From the NCBI GenBank assembly GCA_937894355.1, contig CALCRD010000178.1, positions 1 through 19,346 of the forward strand: a stretch of 19,346 nt of DNA, given 5' to 3'. The translations under genes were made by a program, and so were the position numbers. The stretch comes from an uncultured Bacillus sp. Lineage in GTDB: Bacteria > Bacillota > Bacilli > Bacillales > Cytobacillaceae. How positions within the stretch are numbered: the first letter of the stretch is position 1; each line of letters opens with the position of its first letter. Shown here piece after piece: positions 1 to 6,505 of this stretch. The notes beneath the pieces were generated by a model that was given only the letters and a program-made list of their open reading frames with translations, was not told where the DNA came from and searched no databases.

Positions 1-129
1 AAACTCGGACATTTGGCCATGAAACTCGGACATTTGGCCATGAAACTCGGACATTTGGCCATGAAACTCGGACATTGCCCCCCAAAAGTCGGACATTTAC
101 CCATGAAACTCGGACATTGCCCCCCAAAA
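1..129. repeat. Tandem repeats resembling the end of an IS21-family element
   Basis: Three perfect 21-base copies (1-63) are followed by variant copies. A 28-base segment at 60-87 recurs exactly at 102-129, 42 bases later. Every unit carries the core CTCGGACAT or GTCGGACAT. Read on the minus strand the units begin TGTCCGAG. IS21-family elements carry several internal copies of their terminal sequence at each end and finish in TG/CA, so this could be such an end, with the element body to the left of the window. No transposase is visible. Frame 1 is open through the repeats and on to a TAA at 181-183, reading as repeated KLGHLAM followed by a lysine-rich tail. That may be chance or the end of a truncated host gene. 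Family assignment is by resemblance only. Confidence 0.55.
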
Positions 130-184
130 AAGCCCAATATCTTCAAAAAGGTTGCTGAAATCCTAAGAAAAGAGCAGCTTTAAC

Positions 185-216
185 AAAGAAATCATCTATT
201 TTTTGCTGATTTCTTT
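185..216. terminator. Possible weak hairpin after the repeat region
   Basis: AAAGAAATCA at 185-194 and TGATTTCTTT at 207-216 form a perfect 10-base inverted repeat around a 12-base loop. It sits two bases after the TAA at 181-183. The stem is AT-rich, and the 3' T-run is part of the stem rather than beyond it, so terminator function is uncertain. Confidence 0.25.
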
Positions 217-260
217 ATAAAATTTAAAGATTTCCTCCTAAAATGACTACATTCCAAAAT

Positions 261-776
261 TCAACTGAGAGGTTGGCATTGGTTAGGCATTTCCTCAGCA
301 TTTTTCCCTATTCTAAAAAACCATCGATAGTAAATACGTGACCAATAAAATGTGATCCACAGTGTAAAAAAGCTCCAATACCACTTCCAATGTGGGTAAC
401 GAATCAATCGTGTATATCTTACAGCAATCACTTCAAAAACAGTAATTATTCCTGCGAAAAATAAGTAATAGCAAGACTTCGCGAATCCATTTCTTTTTTC
501 AGGGTAATTAACATTAAAGATTGCACATATTGCCGGATATACAAAGAACTCAAAAGTAAAGCTTGATTTGGTAGTATGCTTGAAGAAAAGGCGTTTTGGA
601 TATTTAATTAGACCCAGCTCCACCACCACTAACCCAAAAATCCAGGTTATAATTTGTTTGAATTTAAAGGCAACTAGGGCTTCGCGAATTTTATTCCGAG
701 GAATAAATCGAATTAATAATAAGGCCGTTACAATCCATGATACAACTTCAATTTTTCTTTCAACTCTACTCGTCAC
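261..776 (-). CDS. CBO0543 family integral membrane protein
   Basis: This 171-residue protein has about four hydrophobic segments, near residues 10-25, 40-60, 75-92 and 100-120, then an aromatic-rich stretch around 125-155. That stretch has the pattern RYPHWKWYWSFFTLWITFYW, which I associate with the CBO0543 family of small Bacillaceae membrane proteins. No catalytic motif is visible and the family has no established function. Translation probably starts at a GTG (774-776) behind a mediocre GGTGAT ribosome site. An overlapping ATG just upstream runs into a stop at once. The gene stands alone: the flanking repeat and the 255-base gap up to 1031 hold nothing I recognise. Confidence is good for the family and low for any role. 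Confidence 0.75.
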   Translation of the reverse strand: MTSRVERKIEVVSWIVTALLLIRFIPRNKIREALVAFKFKQIITWIFGLVVVELGLIKYPKRLFFKHTTKSSFTFEFFVYPAICAIFNVNYPEKRNGFAKSCYYLFFAGIITVFEVIAVRYTRLIRYPHWKWYWSFFTLWITFYWSRIYYRWFFRIGKNAEEMPNQCQPLS

Positions 777-1009
777 TGTACATCACCGTTCCTATTTACG
801 TAAATACTGAAATATCTTGCGCCTTTTTATCTATGTGTTCTTAGCAATTTTCCTAGTACACAAATCCAAGTAGCTTTTGTTTTAGCATGTGCACTTTCTA
901 TTAAAATAAACTCAATTTCAAGTTTTTTTAACAACAAAGGCACACAAAAGATTTGCATGCCCTGTCCCCTGTAAATGATTAATATTATTTCATTCATGAT
1001 TGCTCTAAT

Positions 1010-1024
1010 ACCCTTCAGAAGGGT
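1010..1024 (-). terminator. Hairpin just downstream of wrbA
   Basis: ACCCTT-CAG-AAGGGT is a perfect 6-base-pair stem with a 3-base loop, eight bases after the wrbA-like stop codon. It lacks a long T-tract on the minus strand, so it may be a weak terminator or a 3' mRNA-stabilising hairpin. Confidence 0.4.
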
Positions 1025-1031
1025 TTAAATT

Positions 1032-1649
1032 TCAGCCATTACCCTTCCCTTTTTTTACCCAGTCAGCTATTGTAACCGTTCTCTTGGCTTGGTGTTTAAC
1101 AGCAGCTTGCACATCCTCAACCATCTCGCCATTTTGATTAACCGTAACACTTGTTCCATATGGATTACCACCAGCTCCAAATATGACTGGATCTGTATAT
1201 CCTGGATTTGCAACAATTGCTCCCCAATGGTACATAGTTGTATACAAAGACAAAATAGTGGCCTCTTGACCACCGTGAGGATTTTGGGCAGAGCTCATGG
1301 CACTTACCACTTTATCAACTAATTTTCCATTAAACCAAAGTCCACCAGTAGTATCAAGGAATTGCTTCATTTGCGCAGGCATGTTACCAAATCGAGTTGG
1401 TACACTAAAGATAATCGCATCAGCCCATTCCAGATCGGCTAAAGTTACCTCATGAATGGCTTGTGTCGCTTCTACATGTGCTTTCCAAACTGGATTTGCA
1501 TCAATTACTTCTTTCGGAGCAAGCTCAGGTACTTTTAATATTTTTACCTCAGCACCTGCAGCTTGTCCACCCTCTTGAGCCCATTTTGATAACTGGTAGT
1601 TTGTTCCACCCATACTGTAATAAATTACTGCTAATTTGACCTGTGTCAT
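1032..1649 (-). CDS. wrbA: WrbA-type NAD(P)H:quinone oxidoreductase
   Basis: Flavodoxin-fold FMN enzyme that by family reduces quinones by two electrons using NAD(P)H. It is cytoplasmic and usually tetrameric. The N-terminal phosphate loop reads YYSMGGTNYQL near residues 9-19. The flavin-contact segment PTRFGNMPAQMKQF lies near residue 80, and the SAQNPHGGQEATILS segment typical of WrbA follows near residue 115. The 205-residue length matches the family. A GTG at 1659-1661 would add four residues but abuts the GAGGGAG ribosome site, so the ATG at 1647-1649 is the better start. The gene is divergent from the VOC gene at 1842, with about 190 bases of shared upstream DNA. I see no clear operator. 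Family assignment is secure; the physiological substrate is unknown. Confidence 0.9.
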   Translation of the reverse strand: MTQVKLAVIYYSMGGTNYQLSKWAQEGGQAAGAEVKILKVPELAPKEVIDANPVWKAHVEATQAIHEVTLADLEWADAIIFSVPTRFGNMPAQMKQFLDTTGGLWFNGKLVDKVVSAMSSAQNPHGGQEATILSLYTTMYHWGAIVANPGYTDPVIFGAGGNPYGTSVTVNQNGEMVEDVQAAVKHQAKRTVTIADWVKKGKGNG

Positions 1650-1841
1650 AGTTTTATACACTCCCTCATATTAAATTTCAATTTCAAAGCCTATTTTTTA
1701 TAAGCCCACCACCTATTATTTCTTTGCTTTCCCTGAAACATTCACAGGTAAAATAGAAAACGTGAAAATAATGCGATAAATATGGGTAAAATGAAATAGT
1801 CATTTAATAATGATGAACTTATCAAACAAGGAGTGAAAAAA

Positions 1842-2270
1842 ATGACTTTAAATATTTATATGAACTTCAATGGAAACTGTCGTGAAGCAGTAGAGTTTTA
1901 CACCGATGCTTTTGGAACAGAAAAACCACAAATTATGACCTTTGGAGATGCACCACCTAATCCAGAATATCCCCTTCCTGAGGAAGCAAAACATTTAATC
2001 ATGCACACATTCCTCATTATTAATGGAAGCAAAGTGATGTTTTCTGACGTATTCCCTGGTAGCCCTTTTATAGTTGGAAATAACATAAGCCTAACACTCG
2101 TAAGTAAAAACCAGGATGATATCATTGCATATTTTAATAAACTTAAGATAGGCGGACATGTAAGTATGGAACTTCAAGAAACATTCTGGAGTAAATGTTA
2201 CGGAAGTCTTAAAGATAAGTTTGGAATCGAATGGCAGTTAAGCCTAGAAAGCGAAGATATGACAATGTAA
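1842..2270 (+). CDS. PhnB-like VOC family (glyoxalase/bleomycin resistance fold) protein
   Basis: This 142-residue protein has the beta-alpha-beta-beta-beta arrangement of VOC proteins. It opens with IYMNFNGNCREAVEFYTDAF, the typical PhnB-like start, and ends with FWSKCYGSLKDKFGIEWQL, where the GxxxDxxGxxW signature appears. The segment ISLTLVSKNQDDIIAYFNKL is the usual second-half strand-helix. VOC proteins often bind a divalent metal and act in isomerase, lyase or resistance reactions; this subgroup has no assigned substrate. AAGGAG at 1828-1833 overlaps an upstream in-frame GTG, so the ATG at 1842 with eight-base spacing is preferred. It ends at a strong hairpin shared with the convergent DUF2325 gene. 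Confidence 0.85.
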   Translation: MTLNIYMNFNGNCREAVEFYTDAFGTEKPQIMTFGDAPPNPEYPLPEEAKHLIMHTFLIINGSKVMFSDVFPGSPFIVGNNISLTLVSKNQDDIIAYFNKLKIGGHVSMELQETFWSKCYGSLKDKFGIEWQLSLESEDMTM

Positions 2271-2276
2271 TTTTTA

Positions 2277-2326
2277 AAATAGGATAAAAAACTTTTCCAT
2301 TAAAAGAAAAATTCTTTATCCTATTT
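2277..2326. terminator. Bidirectional terminator between VOC and DUF2325 genes
   Basis: AAATAGGATAAA at 2277-2288 pairs perfectly with TTTATCCTATTT at 2315-2326, with a 26-base A/T-rich loop. It begins six bases after the VOC stop and lies just beyond the end of the convergent 2340-4361 gene, so it can serve both. Confidence 0.65.
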
Positions 2327-2339
2327 ATGTAGCTAATTA

Positions 2340-4361
2340 CTATTTGCTGAGTGTTATATTTCTTTTATCCATATCCTTGACCACTTCAGCGATAATGGTC
2401 GGAATATTGATGAATGAAGTGTAATAGATTGGTTTTCCTTCTAAAATGGCCTGTTCCTTTGCTTCCCACATCGCTCGGTGCGAAATATGACGCGTTAATA
2501 TAATGACAATATCCGCCTTTTTCAATAAATCATAAAAGGCAGGATCAAGCGTACGAGTATCATGTGTATTTACGGAATATTTTTGCGACTCATTAACCTG
2601 TTTTCCCCGGAAGCCACCCAGAATGAGGATGTTCTTCTCCTGCAAAAGTGAATCAATCGAAAGGCTCTCCGTGTCACCCTCTACTACTTCAGGCTCTTCG
2701 GTTAAAACAGCCTTACTGGTTTCCAGCTCTACTTCATCTAACATGGCGACCTGTGAAAGTTCGAATTTCAGGTCCTCTATCAGCCCTTTTAGCTGCTGGA
2801 TTTTTAATATGTCGCTCTTATTCCGAACATCACTGACCAAGGGATGGGATGTCTGTTCTAATTCGCTTATACGTGAATAGGCTTCACCTAATTTTTGTGT
2901 GAGTCTCCCATTCTCTTGGTTTAGATTCCTAATATGCTTTTGTTGACGTTCTATTGTTTTATGTAATTTTAAAGCTTCCTGAGATCCATTTTTCAAAAAA
3001 TAAGACTGATGAATTTGATAAAAGGAATGAAGCTCCTTGGGAATGGGAATATTTTGAAAAATAAATTCTGCCCGATTTTGACCTAGAATGGCGATTTCCT
3101 TGTTCATATCCCAACCAAATATTGTAATCAATAGATAATGTTTTATTGCTAATGTGTTTGCTTTTCTCCAAAAGATTTGTTTTTCAATCTCAGTCAAATC
3201 AAGCTTTTTCACCATCTGCAATAAAGTTTCTATAGATGCATCCAAAGGCACCCGAGGAACATAATCTTGTAGTGCATATTCAAGTTCCTTTCTGGTGAGT
3301 TCTGCTATGAAAATATCCCAATTTCTTAAAGCAATATAGGAATAAGCATGCCAAAATGGCTCCGCCAATTCGTCAAAGTAGACATCATGGTCCGCTGCAG
3401 AATTTAGGATGCGCTGTAACTTATCCTGATCTTTCATAAATCCTAGAAAGATTAAATCTTTAATATAGTGTTCTGCTAATGGCTGATTTGTCTTCTTATC
3501 CAGCATAACGATCTTTTCTTTTCTAACTAAGTTTTTACATATCTCACATTCAAAATTATTTCCTACTATCATAATTAAAAGATCATCTTTATGCTGGTTT
3601 AGATTCTGTAAATCTAATTTTATATTAGAACTTGTACTACTTTGGATGAATGAATCACACCTTTGGCAAAAACCTTCAGATAAAAGTGCGACATCCCATT
3701 CCAGGTCTATGAAAGTCCCTTCAGAAACCGGGTTCACAATTGGGATTGTTGTAATATATATCTTTTGCTCTTCATTTTCTTCCGCCTGAATGAAATGATA
3801 CTTTTCCATAATTTCCAGGTTTGCTGCAAGGTTCTTTTTTACAAGTTCATCTAAAAATTCATCATCATTCACAGTATCCGGAAAGTAATGATTTGCCTCG
3901 ATTCTCCCGGCGATGACCTCTCCATTTACTTCGAACCTAGTCATAACACTTAAGTAATCCTGGCTTATATCAAACTTAATCGGATAAGAGGATTGGAGCT
4001 CTTCTTTTAGTCTTAGAACCATTTTTGAGATGATGGACCTAAATCGACTTTCCAGCTTCTGTTTGGTCCGTCCCTCAATCCCCTCAATCATCTGTCCCAA
4101 TAAAACAATCGTATGATGTTCGGCAAGTGCCATTCCATAAAGCTGAGGATCCCCCTTTTTTGGAGACCACTGATCATGATGGAAAATTTCCAGCTTTTCA
4201 AGAAGGAAGTGATCTTTTTTATGATAGGGAAACAATAATGTGGCTCTTAATTTATGTTTATTTTGCGAAAAATTGACCTCTACATTTGTATGAAAATTAT
4301 GCTGACGATCAAAGAAATGCAGGATTGATTTTAAATCTGGTCTCACATTAGAAATTAGCAC
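2340..4361 (-). CDS. Large DUF2325 domain protein with split CxxC pairs and coiled coil
   Basis: This 673-residue protein has no signal peptide or membrane segment, so it is probably cytoplasmic. The C-terminal part (about 575-660) matches DUF2325, a small Rossmann-like domain: it begins KNILILGGFRGK and continues with ADIVIILTRHISHRAMWEA, the usual helix region with its His. The long N-terminal part is not recognised. It carries two cysteine pairs, C232/C235 (FCQRC) and C272/C275 (CEIC), spaced like a zinc ribbon. Residues about 460-540 are rich in E, K, Q and L and look like a coiled coil. The start is a GTG behind the G-run of an A7G7 tract; a TGA in the same frame lies 19 bases upstream, so it cannot extend. 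A short reading frame overlaps this start. Function unknown. Confidence 0.75.
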   Translation of the reverse strand: MLISNVRPDLKSILHFFDRQHNFHTNVEVNFSQNKHKLRATLLFPYHKKDHFLLEKLEIFHHDQWSPKKGDPQLYGMALAEHHTIVLLGQMIEGIEGRTKQKLESRFRSIISKMVLRLKEELQSSYPIKFDISQDYLSVMTRFEVNGEVIAGRIEANHYFPDTVNDDEFLDELVKKNLAANLEIMEKYHFIQAEENEEQKIYITTIPIVNPVSEGTFIDLEWDVALLSEGFCQRCDSFIQSSTSSNIKLDLQNLNQHKDDLLIMIVGNNFECEICKNLVRKEKIVMLDKKTNQPLAEHYIKDLIFLGFMKDQDKLQRILNSAADHDVYFDELAEPFWHAYSYIALRNWDIFIAELTRKELEYALQDYVPRVPLDASIETLLQMVKKLDLTEIEKQIFWRKANTLAIKHYLLITIFGWDMNKEIAILGQNRAEFIFQNIPIPKELHSFYQIHQSYFLKNGSQEALKLHKTIERQQKHIRNLNQENGRLTQKLGEAYSRISELEQTSHPLVSDVRNKSDILKIQQLKGLIEDLKFELSQVAMLDEVELETSKAVLTEEPEVVEGDTESLSIDSLLQEKNILILGGFRGKQVNESQKYSVNTHDTRTLDPAFYDLLKKADIVIILTRHISHRAMWEAKEQAILEGKPIYYTSFINIPTIIAEVVKDMDKRNITLSK

Positions 4362-4410
4362 TATCTCCCCCCCTTTTTTTCACTTGATTATGATCTACAC
4401 GATAATCCAT
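4348..4410 (-). CDS. 20-codon upstream reading frame overlapping the DUF2325 start
   Basis: An ATG at 4408-4410 has AAGGA eight bases upstream and opens a frame reading MDYRVDHNQVKKRGGDSANF before TAA at 4348-4350. It overlaps the GTG start of the 673-residue gene by 14 bases and contains the AAAAAAAGGGGGGG tract. It may be a leader peptide that couples translation to the large gene. Alternatively, if the tract slips or was miscounted, it may be the true N-terminus. Coding status is inferred from its placement and ribosome site only. Confidence 0.35.
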   Translation of the reverse strand: MDYRVDHNQVKKRGGDSANF

Positions 4411-4521
4411 AGGAACATTCCTTAAGTTATGTATTGCAAATTCTAGTATTTGATTTTCTTGTTTCTTAAATTCATATTCAATTTATATTTGTTAGTTTTC
4501 ACCGTTATTTTTAAGGTAACA

Positions 4522-4551
4522 AAAAAAAGACTCTGCGAAAGAGTCTTTTTT
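4522..4551 (-). terminator. Terminator of the cspC-like gene
   Basis: The stem GACTC/GAGTC, extended by A/T pairs to 11 pairs, has loop TGCGAAA and a run of T residues on both strands. It lies 20 bases past the csp stop codon and is a standard intrinsic terminator. Confidence 0.85.
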
Positions 4552-4570
4552 ATATATACAATGTATATTA

Positions 4571-4771
4571 TTATGCTTTTTGAACGTTAGTAGCTTGCGG
4601 TCCACGTTGACCTTGTTCTACTTCAAAAGTAACTTCTTGACCTTCGTCTAAAGACTTGAAGCCTTCGCTTTGGATAGCTGAGAAGTGTACGAATACATCG
4701 TCTCCAGTTGCGCGTTCGATGAATCCGAATCCTTTTTCTGCGTTAAACCATTTCACTTTACCTTGTTCCAT
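4571..4771 (-). CDS. cspC: CspC-like cold-shock protein
   Basis: This 66-residue single cold-shock domain (five-stranded OB fold) binds single-stranded RNA and DNA. By family it acts as an RNA chaperone that keeps mRNA unstructured, in the cytoplasm. RNP1 is KGFGFI at residues 13-18 and RNP2 is VFVHF at 26-30. The sequence is closest, by memory, to B. subtilis CspC (same MEQG start, FSAIQS and FKSLDEGQ segments, and NVQKA end). The ribosome site GAGGAGG is eight bases before the ATG. Transcription is predicted from a good sigma-A-type promoter at 4887-4915, leaving a leader of roughly 110 nucleotides, as expected for cold-regulated csp mRNAs. The exact paralogue could be CspB or CspD-like. 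Confidence 0.95.
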   Translation of the reverse strand: MEQGKVKWFNAEKGFGFIERATGDDVFVHFSAIQSEGFKSLDEGQEVTFEVEQGQRGPQATNVQKA

Positions 4772-4786
4772 TTGTGTTTCCTCCTC

Positions 4787-4801
4787 GTGTGCTTAGCACA
4801 C
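4787..4801 (-). promoter_or_regulatory. Hairpin abutting the csp ribosome binding site
   Basis: On the minus strand GTGTGC-TAA-GCACAC forms a perfect six-pair stem, and GAGGAGG (4780-4786) begins at its next base. Its position suggests temperature-dependent control of ribosome access or coaxial structure in the csp leader. Regulation is inferred; the inverted repeat itself is certain. Confidence 0.45.
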
Positions 4802-4886
4802 ATTGTATTACTATCCTTGCTAAAATCTTCAAGACAGAAGTTTACCACTTGCAATCCTTACCGATAAACAAAAATAATTCTTATTT

Positions 4887-4915
4887 AGAATAACAGATAA
4901 AATAAAGATATGCAA
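4887..4915 (-). promoter_or_regulatory. Sigma-A-type promoter of the cspC-like gene
   Basis: On the minus strand TTGCAT (4910-4915) and TATTCT (4887-4892) are separated by exactly 17 bases, close to the vegetative consensus. Initiation near 4880 would give a leader of about 110 nucleotides. The rest of the gap from 4916 to 5157 is AT-rich and shows only a weak promoter-like TATAAT at 5117-5122 facing the small gene at 5158. Confidence 0.6.
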
Positions 4916-5157
4916 GGGATTTCCTAAATATTATTTTTTTCGGTAGGATTTGGTTCGATAATATTTCTATTTCAAAATTAAAACTGTACTAATATTTTTA
5001 AAATTGCTGTTTCATTCTTCAAATCCACGGATTAAATATTTCCGATTCTCTGGAGTTTTTTCAAACATCCTAATTCAATTAGTTTTCTAGAATGAAAAAT
5101 CCCTCTATGGTTAATCTATAATTATTGAAAAAAATTATGTAAAGGGGCTACTTAAGA

Positions 5158-5289
5158 ATGACTCAATCTAATCGAACCAAAGAAGAGCTTTGGAACACTA
5201 GAAAACAAAAACAAAAGCCACATGGAAAAGTTAAATCCTTTGAACAACTAGCTGATGATAATGATAAAAATGGAGCTAATCGGGACTAA
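5158..5289 (+). CDS. Small basic protein, 43 residues
   Basis: The frame encodes 43 residues, MTQSNRTKEELWNTRKQKQK followed by PHGKVKSFEQLADDNDKNGANRD. An AAAGGGG ribosome site precedes the ATG and a TATAAT lies about 35 bases upstream. The protein is hydrophilic, with no membrane segment or cysteine. The central KPHGKVKSFEQLAD core resembles short proteins annotated as DUF6254-type in Bacillaceae; I recall this family only loosely. The gene is followed by a strong hairpin at 5328. Ribosome site, clean stop and terminator make it a likely real gene; function unknown. Confidence 0.65.
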   Translation: MTQSNRTKEELWNTRKQKQKPHGKVKSFEQLADDNDKNGANRD

Positions 5290-5327
5290 CATAACAAACT
5301 CCTACTGTTGGATGATAAAATGAAAAC

Positions 5328-5354
5328 GGCTATCGGGCATAGGTACCGATAGCC
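5328..5354. terminator. Bidirectional terminator
   Basis: GGCTATCGG (5328-5336) and CCGATAGCC (5346-5354) form a perfect nine-pair GC-rich stem with a nine-base loop. It lies between the small gene ending at 5289 and the convergent repetitive-protein gene ending at 5364, with A-rich and T-rich flanks. Confidence 0.75.
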
Positions 5355-5363
5355 TTTCCGGTT

Positions 5364-5972
5364 TTAGTCCATAAATTTCTGGATTATTCTGTACTTTAAC
5401 TTTTTGGTTCCCCCTTGAGCCGTTAGTACAGACCCAATTGCTTGAATCCAGCTACCTATTACATCTAATCTGTTCCCTCCTGATTCCTTTGTTTCTCCTG
5501 TTTTTATTTTTATAGCATATTTATTTTTCTCTGACTCTTCAAGTTCCATTACTCCACCTACCGCCTGTAAGGAATTTCCTATCGATTGCATTAAATTCCC
5601 CACGGTATTGCTGGCATTTGGTGGGTGTGCATCCAACCCATCAGCAAATGCAAGTAAACCACCCAACGCCTGAAACCAATTCCCAGTAATGATTAGTTTT
5701 TGATTTGTATCTTCAGAAATGTTTAGGACCATTCCTGCAACTACAGTAACATTGCCAAAAGCCTGTATTTGATTCCCAACTTTATCTAGAGTAATTTGCT
5801 TTTCTTGATTTACTTGTAAAGAATTCCCTGCAGCTTGAAGTACATTACCCCACAAATTAAGGCTTTTGCTAACTTGGTCTGGCATATTTTTTAAAGGGGT
5901 ACTTCCAATTGCTGACATGACTGTACCGATAGCCTGTATCCATGGAGCACTTGATGAAACATTTTCGCTCAT
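5364..5972 (-). CDS. DUF6944-like repetitive protein
   Basis: This 202-residue protein is built from six imperfect copies of a motif of the form (V/T/I)GNxxQAxGNxLxxxG. They lie near residues 11-23, 41-53, 65-80, 96-112, 124-140 and 172-187, mostly about 24-31 residues apart. Each copy looks like a short amphipathic helix rich in G, Q, A and hydrophobics, joined by charged or polar linkers. It has no signal peptide and no cysteine. I associate this pattern with the DUF6944 'repetitive protein' family of Bacillaceae; function unknown. An in-frame GTG at 5984 would add four residues, but GGTGGAG lies between the two, so the ATG at 5970-5972 is preferred. It may be a self-assembling or amphipathic scaffold; that is inference. 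Confidence 0.7.
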   Translation of the reverse strand: MSENVSSSAPWIQAIGTVMSAIGSTPLKNMPDQVSKSLNLWGNVLQAAGNSLQVNQEKQITLDKVGNQIQAFGNVTVVAGMVLNISEDTNQKLIITGNWFQALGGLLAFADGLDAHPPNASNTVGNLMQSIGNSLQAVGGVMELEESEKNKYAIKIKTGETKESGGNRLDVIGSWIQAIGSVLTAQGGTKKLKYRIIQKFMD

Positions 5973-6086
5973 AATCTCCACCACTTACAGATGTCGTTGT
6001 CTTTAATTGTATTCAAGCGAGGTGTACATTGTTTACCGCTTAGAGGCAATGATGAACTTTATTTTTTTGGCTTTGTTAATGCTGCC

Positions 6087-6110
6087 TGTTGATTTACGCT
6101 CCAATCAACA
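6087..6110. repeat. Small inverted repeat in intergenic region
   Basis: TGTTGATT (6087-6094) and AATCAACA (6103-6110) are perfect complements around the loop TACGCTCC. The GTTGATT...CGCTCC wording resembles fragments of palindromic intergenic sequences common in Bacillaceae genomes. It lies more than 100 bases upstream of the genes on either side, so it is unlikely to be a terminator. Confidence 0.35.
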
Positions 6111-6198
6111 ACGTGTTTAAAATCAACATTTATCTTTAACAGAGCTATTTTTTTAAACACTCTGTTCAAAAATTATTGCTACTATGACTGTTTGTCCA

Positions 6199-6226
6199 AA
6201 CAATTTATTGAAACAAGCATATTTTA
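6199..6226 (+). promoter_or_regulatory. Candidate sigma-K promoter
   Basis: AAC at 6199-6201, a 16-base spacer and CATATTTTA at 6218-6226 fit the published mother-cell sigma-K pattern (AC at -35, CATAnnnTA at -10) exactly. It ends about 14 bases before the ribosome site of the 6255 gene, giving a short leader. Such short motifs occur by chance in AT-rich DNA, so the call rests on position as well. Confidence 0.45.
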
Positions 6227-6254
6227 TAGTAAACATTCGAAAGGGGGGATGTGA

Positions 6255-6434
6255 ATGTCTAGAGAAAGAAACGAAAGAGAAAGAAGTAGAGTTGAGCTTA
6301 ATGTCGATGACGTCATTATTAATGCTGAAAATGTCATTATTAATGCCGACAATGTCATTGTAAGAGAAGATCATGACAAAAAAGATAGTCATAACAAAAA
6401 GAGAGACGATAGAAGAGGCTTTTCTTGGATCTAA
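6255..6434 (+). CDS. Small heptad-repeat protein, 59 residues, possibly spore-associated
   Basis: The frame encodes 59 residues. After a charged N-terminus rich in R and E (MSRERNERERSRVELN) come three seven-residue repeats, DDVIINA, ENVIINA and DNVIVRE (residues 18-38), then a K/D/R/H-rich tail ending RRGFSWI. Alternating hydrophobics in the repeats suggest short beta strands that could stack or assemble. AAGGGGGG lies about eight bases before the ATG, and a sigma-K-like promoter lies just upstream. A strong terminator follows at 6455. These make it a convincing small gene. A spore-coat or mother-cell role is inferred from the promoter alone; I do not recognise the family. Confidence 0.65.
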   Translation: MSRERNERERSRVELNVDDVIINAENVIINADNVIVREDHDKKDSHNKKRDDRRGFSWI

Positions 6435-6454
6435 CTTCAAGCTTTATTGACGCT

Positions 6455-6497
6455 AAAAAATAGCCAACCAAATTTTCATTTGGCTGGCTATTTTTTT
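6455..6497. terminator. Bidirectional terminator
   Basis: A stem of about 12 pairs (TAGCCAACCAAA with TTTGGCTGGCTA, one A-C mismatch) is flanked by A6 on one side and T7 on the other. It lies between the convergent genes ending at 6434 and 6506 and can terminate both. Confidence 0.85.
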
Positions 6498-6505
6498 GTT
6501 TCACT

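Noticed and set aside
1..129. CRISPR array
   Set aside because: The units follow each other directly with no unique spacers, and vary in length; no cas gene is present.
568..810. Plus-strand frame opposite the CBO0543 gene
   Set aside because: No ribosome site; it is antisense to a well-matched membrane protein.
6153..6440. Minus-strand frame over the small heptad-repeat gene
   Set aside because: It has no ribosome site and is antisense to the 6255-6434 frame, which has a ribosome site, promoter and terminator. The peptide looks like translated antisense.
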